Under the pieces are notes generated by a model. The model saw only the letters and a program-made list of their open reading frames with translations. It made no database searches and was not told the origin of the DNA. Position numbers and translations under genes: made by a program. A stretch of DNA of 64,000 nucleotides from Streptomyces sp. NBC_00273 (GTDB taxonomy: Bacteria > Actinomycetota > Actinomycetes > Streptomycetales > Streptomycetaceae). Every line of letters begins with the position of its first letter. Position 1 is the stretch's first letter. This document shows positions 18,190 to 28,879 of the stretch, one piece after another. The stretch covers positions 8,819,001 through 8,883,000 of the forward strand of contig NZ_CP108067.1 of the NCBI RefSeq assembly GCF_036178145.1. The letters are read 5' to 3'.

Positions 18190-18894
18190 ATGAGCGCACG
18201 TCCAGCAGCGCAGTTGGCCGGGTACGGGATCCGGTTCGCCCGGCCCTCCGAGTCGGGGGCGGTCGCCGCGCTCCTGGCCCGCGCCTTCGCCGACGACCCG
18301 GTCATGGCATGGATGATCCCCACCGCCGACCGGGAACGCGGGCTCGCCCGCTACTTCCGGCTGGCCCAGCGGCAGCAACGACCCCGCACCGGTGCCGTCC
18401 GGGTCGCCGCGACGGGCGAGGGGCGGCTGCTGGCGGCCGCGCTGTGGTCCGGGCCCGGGCGCTGGAAGCCCTCCGCGGTAGCGGAGTTGGCGGCGTTCCC
18501 CCGGTACGCGAGCATCTTCGGCCTTCGCGGCATGCCGCGGGCCGGGGAGGTCCAGAACGCCATGCACGAGGCCCATCCGCAGCCGCCGCACTGGTACCTG
18601 CCGTCCGTGGGGACGGACCGGGGCCTCCAGGGGATGGGAGTCGGGTCGGCGCTGCTCGGCCAGCAGCTGGCCGACTGCGACCGGCTCGGGCAACCCGCCT
18701 ACCTGGAATCCAGCAACGTCACCAACCTTCCCTTCTACGAGAAGCTGGGCTTCCGCATCACCGCAGAGATCCGGCTTCCGGAAGGCGGGCCGACCCTCTG
18801 GCCGATGTGGCGGGACCCCGGCCCCACCGCCGCAAGCGCGACCCGCAAGGACGCTTCCCGCGGGTCGTCCGAGCGGCGCGGGCCGACGCGTTGA
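18190..18894 (+). CDS. GNAT family N-acetyltransferase
   Basis: 234 residues. The acetyl-CoA fold is visible: RFARPSESGAVAALLARAFADDPVMAWM at the N terminus, WYLPSVGTDRGLQGMGVGSALL as the pyrophosphate-binding V-x-RGxGxGxxL-like loop (GLQGMGVG), and YLESSNVTNLPFYEKLGF, the usual C-terminal pattern. The acceptor substrate is unknown. The C-terminal ~30 residues are charged and probably disordered. Confidence 0.88.
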   Translation: MSARPAAQLAGYGIRFARPSESGAVAALLARAFADDPVMAWMIPTADRERGLARYFRLAQRQQRPRTGAVRVAATGEGRLLAAALWSGPGRWKPSAVAELAAFPRYASIFGLRGMPRAGEVQNAMHEAHPQPPHWYLPSVGTDRGLQGMGVGSALLGQQLADCDRLGQPAYLESSNVTNLPFYEKLGFRITAEIRLPEGGPTLWPMWRDPGPTAASATRKDASRGSSERRGPTR

Positions 18895-18896
18895 AC

Positions 18897-19532
18897 TCAG
18901 ATGCGCTGCGCGGTCAGCCTCTTTCCGTCCGCCCCGAGAACCAGCACGTTCCTGGCGGTACCCTTCCGGCCGTGATCGCCGTCCCACCACTCGAGGAAGC
19001 TCCGGGCCAGCGATTCGGATTCGGGCATTCCGGAGCCTGTCGAGTAGTCCGTGCTCAACTCGACGTCGTAGTCGTGTTCGGTGAGTTGGGCTACGGCCAG
19101 TCCGCGGGCGTGGTCGACTTGCGGCGCTTCACCCTTGGCGCGGGCCCAGGCGCGGAACCGCTCCAGCATCTCCGCATCCGGGGTCCGCTTGATCACGGGG
19201 CCGGTGGGCAACTGCTCGGGGACGTTGGCGACGCCGTGGAGGCAGCCGCGCACCCAAGCGCCACGATCCGTCTCGGCATCGCCGCCCGCCTGCAGGGCCC
19301 GGCGCGTACAGCCACCCCATACGGTCTCGCGCACTGCCGCCCCCTTGCCCGAGGAGTCGTAGACGGCCTTGCCCGCGGTGTGTCCGGCACGATAGGCGAC
19401 CACGTACGCGGGTGCGGCGGACGAGCGGGACTCGGGCGCAGGCCCGTCGGAGGGCTCACTGCTCCCGCAACCGACCAGGCCGGCCAACGCGGCGACAGTC
19501 ATCACGAGTAACCGGCCTGAGCGCTGATTCAC
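18897..19532 (-). CDS. Secreted lipoprotein, hypothetical
   Basis: 211 residues from GTG at 19532, with GAGGGGG upstream. The signal ends in the lipobox LVGC, so the protein is anchored by lipid to the outside of the membrane, followed by a Ser/Pro-rich linker. Three cysteines appear in the mature part. It meets the GNAT gene end to end with only two bases between the stops. No family recognised. Confidence 0.78.
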   Translation of the reverse strand: MNQRSGRLLVMTVAALAGLVGCGSSEPSDGPAPESRSSAAPAYVVAYRAGHTAGKAVYDSSGKGAAVRETVWGGCTRRALQAGGDAETDRGAWVRGCLHGVANVPEQLPTGPVIKRTPDAEMLERFRAWARAKGEAPQVDHARGLAVAQLTEHDYDVELSTDYSTGSGMPESESLARSFLEWWDGDHGRKGTARNVLVLGADGKRLTAQRI

Positions 19533-19734
19533 TGTTCCCCCTCGATGCGGACCCGTACCCGATGAGACGGCCGCCCGGGCCCATTGGTCGCACCTGTCGG
19601 ACATCGTTTCGCTCGCCCCGTGAACCGGCGACCCACAAGAACCCTGACGATCCGGATGGAACGGACACCGCCGCCCGCGATGTCTCACGTACGGCATCTG
19701 GTCAGTCACCCGGCGTCAGATCTATCGTGAGGCA

Positions 19735-20466
19735 ATGACGGCACACAGTCCGGGGGCGCCCGGCGGCGTGGAGCGGGGCGAGTCGGGGACGACGGACGTG
19801 GTGCTGCGGGCGGGCGGCGCCTCCTGGCTCACCGTGCCGCGCTCGCTGGGGAGCGCCGCGCTGACCGCGCTCGGTACGGGCCTTCTCGGACTCGCCCTCG
19901 TCCTGCCGGTGGCGGTGTTCGTGCTCTTCTCCGGCGCCGGCTGGGCCGCGGTGGGGGTGGTGGCCCTCTGGATGGTGTCCGCAGCCGTCGTGGCGGGCTT
20001 CGCGGGCGCACTGGCCGTGGCCTGCTTCCGGGTGTACCGGATCAGGTTCTCCGCCGTCGGCGATCCCCCCGCAGTGCGCCTGGTGCGCGGCTTGGGGAGC
20101 GGTCCGTGGCGGCCGATGGAGGAGCCGGACCGCCTGCGCCTGGAGCAGGAGATCGAGGAGCCGTACGCCGGGGACCCCCTCCCCGCCACCCGCGTCCTCA
20201 CGCTGCGCCTGATCCGGGACGACTCCGACGTCTGCAGGGCCGTCCTCCTGCCGGACACCGACGCCCGCCAGCTCCTCGCCGCCTTGGAACAGGCCCTGGG
20301 GCCGGCCGTCCTGCTCGAACTCCACGTCAAGCGCACCACCCGCCCCGCACCCCGGCGCCGCCCCCGCAATCGCGGCCGGGGCGGGCCCTCCGGCATCGGC
20401 ATCAGCGGTGCCGGGGGCTACAGCTGCGGCGGCAGCAGCGGCTGCGGCGGAGGCGGGGGCGGCTAG
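19735..20466 (+). CDS. Membrane protein with Gly/Cys-rich C-terminal tail
   Basis: 243 residues. Two strong membrane segments lie near residues 40-65 and 70-100. A cytoplasmic domain follows (residues ~105-205), then a basic stretch (RRRPRNRGRG) and a glycine/serine/cysteine tail (YSCGGSSGCGGGGGG). Similar tails occur in the TIGR04222 membrane proteins of Streptomyces, but the body does not match that family. Function unknown. Confidence 0.72.
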   Translation: MTAHSPGAPGGVERGESGTTDVVLRAGGASWLTVPRSLGSAALTALGTGLLGLALVLPVAVFVLFSGAGWAAVGVVALWMVSAAVVAGFAGALAVACFRVYRIRFSAVGDPPAVRLVRGLGSGPWRPMEEPDRLRLEQEIEEPYAGDPLPATRVLTLRLIRDDSDVCRAVLLPDTDARQLLAALEQALGPAVLLELHVKRTTRPAPRRRPRNRGRGGPSGIGISGAGGYSCGGSSGCGGGGGG

Positions 20467-20563
20467 TTGGCACGGTGTTCCCTCCAGCGGTTTCCATGCG
20501 TGCCCACTGGGCGTCAGTCAGAGACACTCCGGTCCAACGATCCGGTGATCCGAAAGGAGCGCC

Positions 20564-21496
20564 CTAGCGGATACCGGAGCGTACGCGGACCCCGGGGACC
20601 GCGGGGGCCTTCGGGACCTCGCGGACCTCAGGGGCCGTCGGGGCCTTGGGGGCCTCGGCAACCGTGCTCGGCAGCGCCCCGGGGCGGTCCTGCTCGAAGG
20701 TCCGGAGCAGGTCCGCCGCCACGCTCACCGCGATCGTGGCCGGCTCCTTGCCGGTGATCTCGGTCATACCGATCGGGGTCTTGATCCGGTCGATCGTGGC
20801 GGCGTCGTGGCCGCCCTCGGTGGCCAGGCGCTTGCGGAACCGAACCCACTTGGCGGCCGACCCGATCAACCCGATCGAGCCGAGACCGGCAGTGCGCAGG
20901 GCGGCGTCGCACAGCGCGGCGTCCTCGGCGTGATCGTGGGTCATGATCAGGACGTGGGCGCCGGGCGGCAGCTCCGCGAGCACCTCCTCCGGAAGCAGCG
21001 GCGTGTGGTGCACGTGGATCTGCGCCACCGCATCCGCGAGCACACCGAGTCGTTCCTCGGTGAGCATGTCGGAGCGGGTGTCGATCAGGTGCAGATCGAG
21101 GTTGTGGCGGGCCAGGATGCGGGCCAGCTCCAGTCCGACGTGTCCGACGCCGAAGACGGCCACCGCCTGGACCACCGGCAGGGGCTCGAGGAGCAGGCTG
21201 ACGGCGCCGCCGCAGCACTGCACGCCGTGGGGCCCGATGACCTTGTCGTTGAGGGCGAACTCCATCAGTTCCGGCTCGGGATCGGGCTCGACGTTCAGCT
21301 GGCGGGCCCGGTCGATGGCGACGGCCTCGATGTTGCCGCCGCCGATCGACCCCCAGGTCTCGGTCTGTCCCACGACGAGTTTGGCACCGGCCCCACGGGG
21401 CGCGTGGCCGCGCACGGTCGCGACGGTCACGAGCACGCCGGGCTCCCGGCGTGCTCGCAACCGCGTGACCGCGGCGATCCAGGTCATGTCAGGCAT
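20564..21496 (-). CDS. xdhC: XdhC family molybdenum-hydroxylase maturation protein
   Basis: 310 residues. The XdhC N-terminal domain shows GVLVTVATVRGHAPRGAGAKLV and ETWGSIGGGNIE with QCCGG (molybdopterin-binding cysteines). The Rossmann part is VAVFGVGHVGLELARIL, and the end has GSAAKWVRFRKRL with IGLIG. XdhC binds Moco, has it sulfurated and inserts it into xanthine dehydrogenase. Its ATG overlaps the xdhB stop by 8 bases, so it is the third gene of the operon. The C-terminal ~35 residues are an A/P/V/E-rich tail. Confidence 0.92.
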   Translation of the reverse strand: MPDMTWIAAVTRLRARREPGVLVTVATVRGHAPRGAGAKLVVGQTETWGSIGGGNIEAVAIDRARQLNVEPDPEPELMEFALNDKVIGPHGVQCCGGAVSLLLEPLPVVQAVAVFGVGHVGLELARILARHNLDLHLIDTRSDMLTEERLGVLADAVAQIHVHHTPLLPEEVLAELPPGAHVLIMTHDHAEDAALCDAALRTAGLGSIGLIGSAAKWVRFRKRLATEGGHDAATIDRIKTPIGMTEITGKEPATIAVSVAADLLRTFEQDRPGALPSTVAEAPKAPTAPEVREVPKAPAVPGVRVRSGIR

Positions 21497-23899
21497 TGCT
21501 CAAAGCACTTGTGTCGCTACGGATCTCGCTGCCGCCCAGAGCGTGGCCGTTGCCGCCCCGCACGTCGTCGTTCTTCTCGCGGGCCGCTTCGATCGCCCAG
21601 TAGACCGCTTCCGGGGTCGCGGGGGCGGCGAGCTCCACACTGACCCCGGCGGGCCCGAACGCCGCGGCGGCCTGCCGCAGCGCCTCGCGGACGCAGAACG
21701 CCAGCATCAGCGGAGGCTCACCGACCGCCTTGGACCCGTACACCGCGCCCTCTTCGGTGGCGTTCTCCATGAGCGTGACGTTGAACTCGGCGGGCATCTC
21801 CGAGAAGCTCGGCAGCTTGTAGGTGCTCGCGGCCTGGGTCAGCAGCCGGCCGCGGTTCGGCCCGTCACTGGCGTCCCAGCGCATGTCCTCCAGCGTCAGC
21901 CAGCCCGCGCCCTGCACGAAACCGCCCTCGACCTGACCGATGTCGATCATCGGGGACAGGCTGTCGCCGACGTCGTGCACGATGTCCACCCGGCGGATGC
22001 GGTACGCGCCGGTGAAGCCGTCCACCTCCACCTCGGCCGCGGCGGCGCCGTAGGAGAAGTACTTGAACGGCGAGCCCCGGAAGGCCTTCGCGTCCCAGTG
22101 CAGCCCCTCGGTCCGGTAGTAGCCGGCCGCCGACAGCTGAACGCGCTGGAAGTACGCGGTGTGCACCAGGTCGTCCCAGGCCAGCTCCTTGTCGCTGCCC
22201 AAGGTGCGGGCGACACCGTCGACGATGCGCACGTCCGAGGCGTTCGAACCCAGCTGGCTGGCGGCCACCTGCAGCAGCCGCGCGCGCAGCTGCTCGCACG
22301 CGTTCTTCACCGCGCCGCCGTTGAGGTCCGCCCCGGAACTGGCGGCAGTGGCAGAGGTGTTGGGCACCTTGTCGGTGCGCGTGGGGGCCAGCCGCACCTT
22401 GTGCAGCGGGATGCCCAGCGTGGTCGCGGCCACCTGCAGCATCTTGGTGTGCAGGCCCTGACCCATCTCGGTGCCGCCGTGGTTGATCAGGACGGAGCCG
22501 TCCTTGTAGATCAGCACCAGCGCGCCGGCCTGGTTGAAGGCCGTGAGGTTGAACGAGATGCCGAACTTGATGCCGGTGATCGCGAGAGCCCGCTTGGTGT
22601 GCGGGTGCGCGGCGTTGAAGGCCGCGATCTCGCGCTTGCGGTCGGCGACGCCGCCGTCGTCCTCGACCTGCTGCCAGACGCCGGCGATACGTTCCGCCTG
22701 CGGGACCGGCTGGCCGTACGGCGTCGACTGACCGAGACCCGGCTGGTAGAAGTTGCGCTTCCGCAGCTCCATCGGGTCCAGGCCGAGCAGCGGCGCGACC
22801 CGGCCCAGGATGTCCTCGATCACCAGCATGCCCTGCGGTCCGCCGAAGCCGCGGAAGGCGGTGTTGGAGACCTTGTTGGTCTTGGCGATGCGACCGGCGA
22901 CCCGCGCGTTGGGGATCCAGTAGGTGTTGTCGATGTGGCACAGCGCACGGGCGCAGACCGGCTCCGACAGGTCCAGGCTCCAGCCGCCGTCCGCGGTCAG
23001 CGTGGCGTCCAGCGCCTGGATGCGGCCGTCGGCGTCGAAGCCGATCTTCCAGTCGGCGTGGAACCCGTGCCGCTTGCCCGACATGGTCAGGTCCTGGGTG
23101 CGGTTGAGCCGTACCCGGACCGGCCGGCCGGTCAGCTTGGCGCCGAGCGCGGCGACGGCCGCGAAGCCGTGCGGCTGCATCTCCTTGCCTCCGAAGCCGC
23201 CGCCCATCCGCAGGCACTGCACGGTCACCTCGTGGCTGTGCAGACCGAGGACGTGCGCGACGATCTCCTGGGTCTCCGAAGGGTGCTGGGTGCTGCTCTG
23301 GATGAACACCTGCTCGGCCTCGTCGATGTAGGCCAGCGCGGCGTGCGTCTCCAGGTAGAAGTGCTCCTGGTCGGAGAACTGGAACTCGCCGGTGAACACG
23401 TGCGCCGAGTCGGCGAAGCCGGCGTCGACGTCACCGGTCACCATCACGGGCCGGGCACCGTGGAAGCTCTCGGTTGCGATCGCTTCCTTCAACGTGATCA
23501 CGGAGGGCAGTTCGTCGAGGTCCACCTCGACGGCCGCCGCACCGAGCCGGGCCGCCTCCAGGGTCTCGCCGAGCACCCAGGCGACCGCGTGGCCGTGGAA
23601 CATGACCTCGTCGGGGAACAGGGGCTCGTCGTGCTTCATGCCGGCGTCGTTGACGCCGGGCACGTCGGCGACGGTCAGCACGCGGACCACACCGGGCACG
23701 GCGAGCGCGGGCTCGGTGCGCAGCGCGGTGATCCTGCCCCGGGTCTTCATGACCTGGACCGGGTAGGCGTGCAGCGTGTCCTTGGTGCGGTACACCAGGT
23801 CATCGGTGTAGAGCGCGGTACCGGTGACGTGCAGTACGGCACTCTCGTGCGGCATGGAGACGCCGACTACCGGCTTCTCGGGACGCTCGGACAAATGGC

Positions 23900-23903
<4 letters not shown>
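21489..23903 (-). CDS. xdhB: Xanthine dehydrogenase molybdopterin-binding subunit
   Basis: 804 residues, normal for the large subunit. Motifs include the Moco region RMGGGFGGKEMQPHG, GTEMGQGLHTKMLQV, and the C-terminal GSKAVGEPPLMLAFCVREAL with the catalytic Glu. It hydroxylates hypoxanthine and xanthine to urate with a Moco sulfido centre. Coupled by ATGA to xdhA upstream and by an 8-base overlap to xdhC downstream, so the three proteins are made together. Confidence 0.95.
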
Positions 23904-25369
<1,466 letters not shown>

Positions 25370-25402
25370 GGCACATCCTCATTTCCGCGCATGGTCGAGC
25401 TG

Positions 25403-25440
25403 ATTATGCTAGTAGCCATTTCAGGGGCTTTCTATTTCGC
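25403..25440 (-). promoter_or_regulatory. Probable promoter of the xdh operon
   Basis: On the minus strand the unusually AT-rich stretch GAAATGGCTACTAGCATAAT lies 34 bases before the xdhA ATG. CATAAT is a good -10 candidate; no clear -35 or known operator was recognised. Confidence 0.4.
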
Positions 25441-25788
25441 TGGCGCAGCCCGGGGAGAATCCGGAGCGCGACTCGGCACGCGACGACGTGCCGCAGGCGG
25501 TGTGAGAAATCGAAAGATGCCGGGGCCGCAGAAGGGCACGCCGGAGAAGAGGGCTGTTCAGCAGCCGTGTGCTACGAGACCCGGAGTCCAGGCGACCTGA
25601 TGGGCGGGGCGGTGCAGTTCGGAGATGATCGACATCCGACTCCGCCTCCTTCCATCAGTTCACGGTCCGGTCCGCTCGAAGTTACGTTGCCGCAGGTCCA
25701 TCGGTCAAGCGGCCGTGCGGAGACCATTTGGTCCGCCGAAAGCCGGAGCGAGGGCGGGCGGCGGCGCGGCCGTGCTCGACGCGCCAGA
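25441..25788. other. Intergenic region between xdhA and the hydrolase gene
   Basis: The frames here lack a convincing start and codon pattern. The two flanking genes both run on the minus strand, so this holds upstream xdh sequence after the hydrolase terminator. Confidence 0.5.
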
Positions 25789-25818
25789 GCCGCTCATCAC
25801 CGTACGGCGATGAGCGGC
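25789..25818 (-). terminator. Hairpin terminator after the alpha/beta hydrolase gene
   Basis: GCCGCTCATC and GATGAGCGGC form a perfect 10-bp stem with a ten-base loop, 54 bases after the hydrolase stop on the minus strand. Confidence 0.65.
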
Positions 25819-25871
25819 GCCTCCTCCGCCGGAGAGCCCCTGGCGAGGCAGCGGGTCAGGAGGTCAGCAAG

Positions 25872-27122
25872 TCAGGAGGTCTGGAGCTTCTCCATGATCC
25901 ACTCGCCGAGTTCCGCGGTGATGACCGTGTGTCCCTCGTTGTCGCTCGCGCACATGAAGTGGTCGAGCTCGCTGGAGGCGGGGTCGATCTTGCTGTAGAG
26001 CGCGTCGCGGTCGTCGATCTCACCGGCCGCCACGGCGCTGACACTCGGTACGAACGTGGTCGCGTTGTACGTGAGTTCTGCCGGCTCGCCTTCGAGGAGT
26101 CCGGCCAGCATGGCGGCGGTACCGAAGTTCGCGGGCCGGCCCGGCAGATTCAGGGCCTCGGGGAACAGCCCACCGGGAGCGCCGTCGATGTCGGGCAGAC
26201 CGCTGGTGGTGATCCGGATCTCGGGGTCTCCGGTCTTCTTCAGGATGGCGACGACCTGCTCTCCCGTGTCCTGCGTGTCGAGGCGGGTGCCCGTCAGCTC
26301 CGCACCGGTGGTGCGCATCGCCGTCACGCCGGCCGGGATGTTGTTCCCGGCACCGGTGCCCGTGCCGTTGGCGACCCCGAGCCGCCGCACGCCGGGGGGC
26401 CAGCTACCGACCCGCTCCAGCTCTGCGAGGAAGTCGGTGCGGGCCCGGTCCTGGCCGGCCTGCGCGGTGACGGTCTCGATGTGCCAGCGCAGCAACTGCC
26501 GGGCGGCCTGGCTGTTGACCATCCGCGAGAAGCTGCTGAGGAGTTCGCCGAATCCGGGGAGGGTGCCCCAGTTGTCCTTCACGAAGTGCGCGAAGGCCTG
26601 TACCGAGATGGGCAGCCAGGCTCCGTTGTGCGGGGTGTCGTAGGAGAGGTAGGTCGCGGTCTCGTGCTCGTGACCGTCGTGGTGCATTTTGGCGAGGGCG
26701 TACCGGGTGACCAGTCCGCCCATGCTGAATCCGCCGACCGTCAGCTTGGCGGTCCCTTCGCGGTCGGCGATCGCCTTTTCGATGCACTGGATCGCCACGC
26801 GGGCGTTGTCGGTGATGGACGCGGACCGCTCGTCGAAGCCCAGGAGCACCAGGTCGAAGCCGGCCTCCTTCAGCTTGGAGACGAAGGGGTACTCGCCGTT
26901 CTCCAGGCCGTTCCACAGGGCGTCGGGATCGCTCTTCCCGGACGAGAAGCCGTCGGCGAGGATCACCGGCTTCCTGACACGGGTCTGGCCCGGATTGCTG
27001 TAGAACACCCAGGCGGTTCCCCCTGTGAGGGGCCAGACGGTGTCCCACGCGGATGCCCTGGGGTGGTGGGGCTGTGCGCCCGGGATGGTGTTGTCCCAGA
27101 TGCTCACAACAGGCATGGACAT
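25872..27122 (-). CDS. Alpha/beta-fold hydrolase (lipase/PGAP1-like)
   Basis: 416 residues. The nucleophile elbow is TVGGFSMGGLVTRYAL (Gly-Phe-Ser-Met-Gly, Ser near residue 135), preceded by PVILADGFSSGKSD with the oxyanion loop. TYLSYDTPHNGAW follows, as in lipases that open with a lid. The C-terminal DHFMCASDNEGHTVI gives a likely catalytic His. No signal peptide is apparent, so it is probably cytoplasmic or an intact unexported enzyme. ATG at 27122 follows GGAG; a second ATG six bases in is possible. Confidence 0.85.
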   Translation of the reverse strand: MSMPVVSIWDNTIPGAQPHHPRASAWDTVWPLTGGTAWVFYSNPGQTRVRKPVILADGFSSGKSDPDALWNGLENGEYPFVSKLKEAGFDLVLLGFDERSASITDNARVAIQCIEKAIADREGTAKLTVGGFSMGGLVTRYALAKMHHDGHEHETATYLSYDTPHNGAWLPISVQAFAHFVKDNWGTLPGFGELLSSFSRMVNSQAARQLLRWHIETVTAQAGQDRARTDFLAELERVGSWPPGVRRLGVANGTGTGAGNNIPAGVTAMRTTGAELTGTRLDTQDTGEQVVAILKKTGDPEIRITTSGLPDIDGAPGGLFPEALNLPGRPANFGTAAMLAGLLEGEPAELTYNATTFVPSVSAVAAGEIDDRDALYSKIDPASSELDHFMCASDNEGHTVITAELGEWIMEKLQTS

Positions 27123-27813
27123 GTAGTCCGGCTCCTCTGATTCGTGGTGGGGTCGGGCCGCGTCACCGGTGAGGCCGCGACTGGCGGCGCGAAACGGGCG
27201 CGGGGCGGGCTGCAAGGGACAAGGGCCTCATGCCGTCGTCATGTGCGAACCGGAACCATGATCCCGAAGCCGGTACCCCAAAACCACCGAATCCCGACCA
27301 AGTCACTCGTACGTGGAATCCGGTTACCTTGCAGGTCACAGGGGTGGAAGGGAAGAAACGATGATGCTGGCCCGACACGGTCCCGCAGGGATGCGGAGGT
27401 GCGTAGGGGCGTTCGGCCGTGCGCCGTGCGCCGTGCGGAGGTGCGCGTGGGCCCGCCCGGTGGTGATGCGGCGTGACCGTAGCCGCTGGTCGTCGACGCG
27501 GCGCGACCCGAAGGCGCTGTGGGCGACGCTCTTGATCTCGGCTCCGGGGCCGGGTGACGGCCGAGCCCTCCGCCCGGGTGGGGAACGGCCCCGCAGGCCG
27601 GGCGGGTCCGCGCCGTTCCGTCGGCGGTGACCGGCTGTTCCGGCGGCAACGTGGTGTCGTTGGGCGAGCCCGTGGCTCCTGGGCGATCGTATGCTGCACG
27701 AACGGGAACGATCATCCAAGCCACGGGCCCGCCGCGTGCGGGGCCCCGCCCCGTGCGGGCCGGCGGAACGTCCCGCTCGCACGGGAAGTCCCGCAGGACC
27801 GTGTTCCGGAGGA
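27123..27813. other. Long region without a supported gene
   Basis: Open frames exist but none has a coding third-base pattern. It carries about three copies of GCCGTGC near 27415-27435 and the nested inverted repeat at 27668-27728. The upstream side holds the hydrolase promoter; the downstream side is the end of the HIT-like gene. Confidence 0.5.
27668..27728. repeat. Nested inverted repeat (extended hairpin)
   Basis: The outer arms are GCCCGTGGCT (27668-27677) and AGCCACGGGC (27719-27728). Inside them lie GATCGT (27685-27690) and ACGATC (27708-27713). It is 86 bases past the stop of the HIT-like gene on the minus strand, so it may be its terminator, but the long loop is unusual. Confidence 0.6.
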
Positions 27814-28440
27814 TCAGGCCTGCGGCAGTTCGCCGACGGCCGACCGACGGCCTCCGTAGGAGGTGACCAACGCGTCCGCCACGGCGGCCGCGTCCGTGTC
27901 GGCCACGTCCGCCGGGTACTCCGGCAGCAAGTCGTCCCAAACGACCATCCACGAACCGTACAGTTGGGCTTGCCCCTCGGGGCGGGCGAAGAACCAGACG
28001 TGCAGATGCGCGCCACCGTCCCCGAGGCGATAGACGTGGGCCCGCGCGATGTGCGGCAGGGCTTGCACATGGCGGGCGATGTGGGTGGTGAGCACACCCA
28101 GTTCGGCCGCCAGTTCGTCGGGCAGATCCGCAAGGTCGAAGTGATCGCGTGGATGCAGCATCAGCACCAGCGGCACACCGACCCCCTTGATGCGGGTGAG
28201 CCGCCAGCGGTCGTTGAGCCAGATCCCTTCGTCCCGGCTGCGGCACGCGTTGCAGTCCGCCGGGTCCTCGCCGTGGCGCGCGGGTTCGGGCAGGACCGGC
28301 GGGTGCAGCGGCGCGACGCGCAGGCCGTCCGGCTCGAACGGACTGATCTCCCACCCCGTCATGCGGGCCAGTGGGAGCCGTTGCTCACCATCCGCAGCGG
28401 AACGCGCGTGGGCGTAGAACTCTTCAGGTCGCAAAGCCAT
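27814..28440 (-). CDS. HIT-like (histidine triad) superfamily protein
   Basis: 208 residues. GGAHLHVWFFARP carries the His-x-His-x-x motif of the histidine triad fold, with HPRDHFDLADLPDELAAELG before it as in HIT proteins (nucleotide hydrolases or transferases). Two cysteines in ADCNACRS near residue 65 resemble a metal knuckle as in some HIT/GalT members. The third His position is Trp/Phe, so activity may differ. TAGTCT lies six bases before the ATG, suggesting a leaderless message. Confidence 0.72.
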   Translation of the reverse strand: MALRPEEFYAHARSAADGEQRLPLARMTGWEISPFEPDGLRVAPLHPPVLPEPARHGEDPADCNACRSRDEGIWLNDRWRLTRIKGVGVPLVLMLHPRDHFDLADLPDELAAELGVLTTHIARHVQALPHIARAHVYRLGDGGAHLHVWFFARPEGQAQLYGSWMVVWDDLLPEYPADVADTDAAAVADALVTSYGGRRSAVGELPQA

Positions 28441-28879
28441 GATCGAAGACTACTGTTGTTCGACGGAAACCAGTGCCTAGATATACGCAGCGTCACCATC
28501 CGCCGGGCCTGCTAGCACCTTCACATCGCTCACTTCCGAGATCGCGTACGCGTCGCGCACGCGAAATCGGCGGCGCCCTACCAGGGTTAAGAGCAGATCA
28601 ACTGAACCTTAAACGTGCCTGTGGTCTCCTCGCCCCGCGTCGATCAAGACCAGCGGTATGAGTGCCGCACACCTGTCGACTCCCCTCAGCCTTGGGGTCG
28701 TGACCTGCTTCTTTGCGCGTCGTCCCCTGAGTTACGAGCCCCGTGGTGGGGCGCGGCGCAGCGCCCCAAACCTCCTCACGGTCTGTTTCGTAAAAAGGCA
28801 ACAGGTCTGAACTTGCCCGGGAAGTCGGCCGTATGCAGGACGTCAGGGGGGCAACGTCCATCGGATCGAGGAGTGTCAG
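28441..28879. other. Structured region upstream of the RlpA-like gene
   Basis: This 439-base gap separates divergent genes. It contains several hairpins in the direction of the secreted protein gene: CCCCTCAGCCTTGGGG near 28683, TGGGGCGC/GCGCCCCA at 28747-28768, and GACGT/ACGTC near 28849-28859 just before the ribosome site. No coding frame is convincing. It may be a long 5' leader. Confidence 0.45.
28747..28768 (+). promoter_or_regulatory. Hairpin in the leader of the RlpA-like gene
   Basis: A perfect 8-bp stem TGGGGCGC/GCGCCCCA closes a loop GGCGCA, about 110 bases before the gene start. It could be an attenuator or part of a regulatory RNA; no known riboswitch class was recognised. Confidence 0.35.

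Noticed and set aside
19735..20466. TIGR04222-type assignment from the Gly/Cys tail
   Set aside because: The tail is similar, but the body of the protein lacks the family pattern, so it was left as hypothetical.
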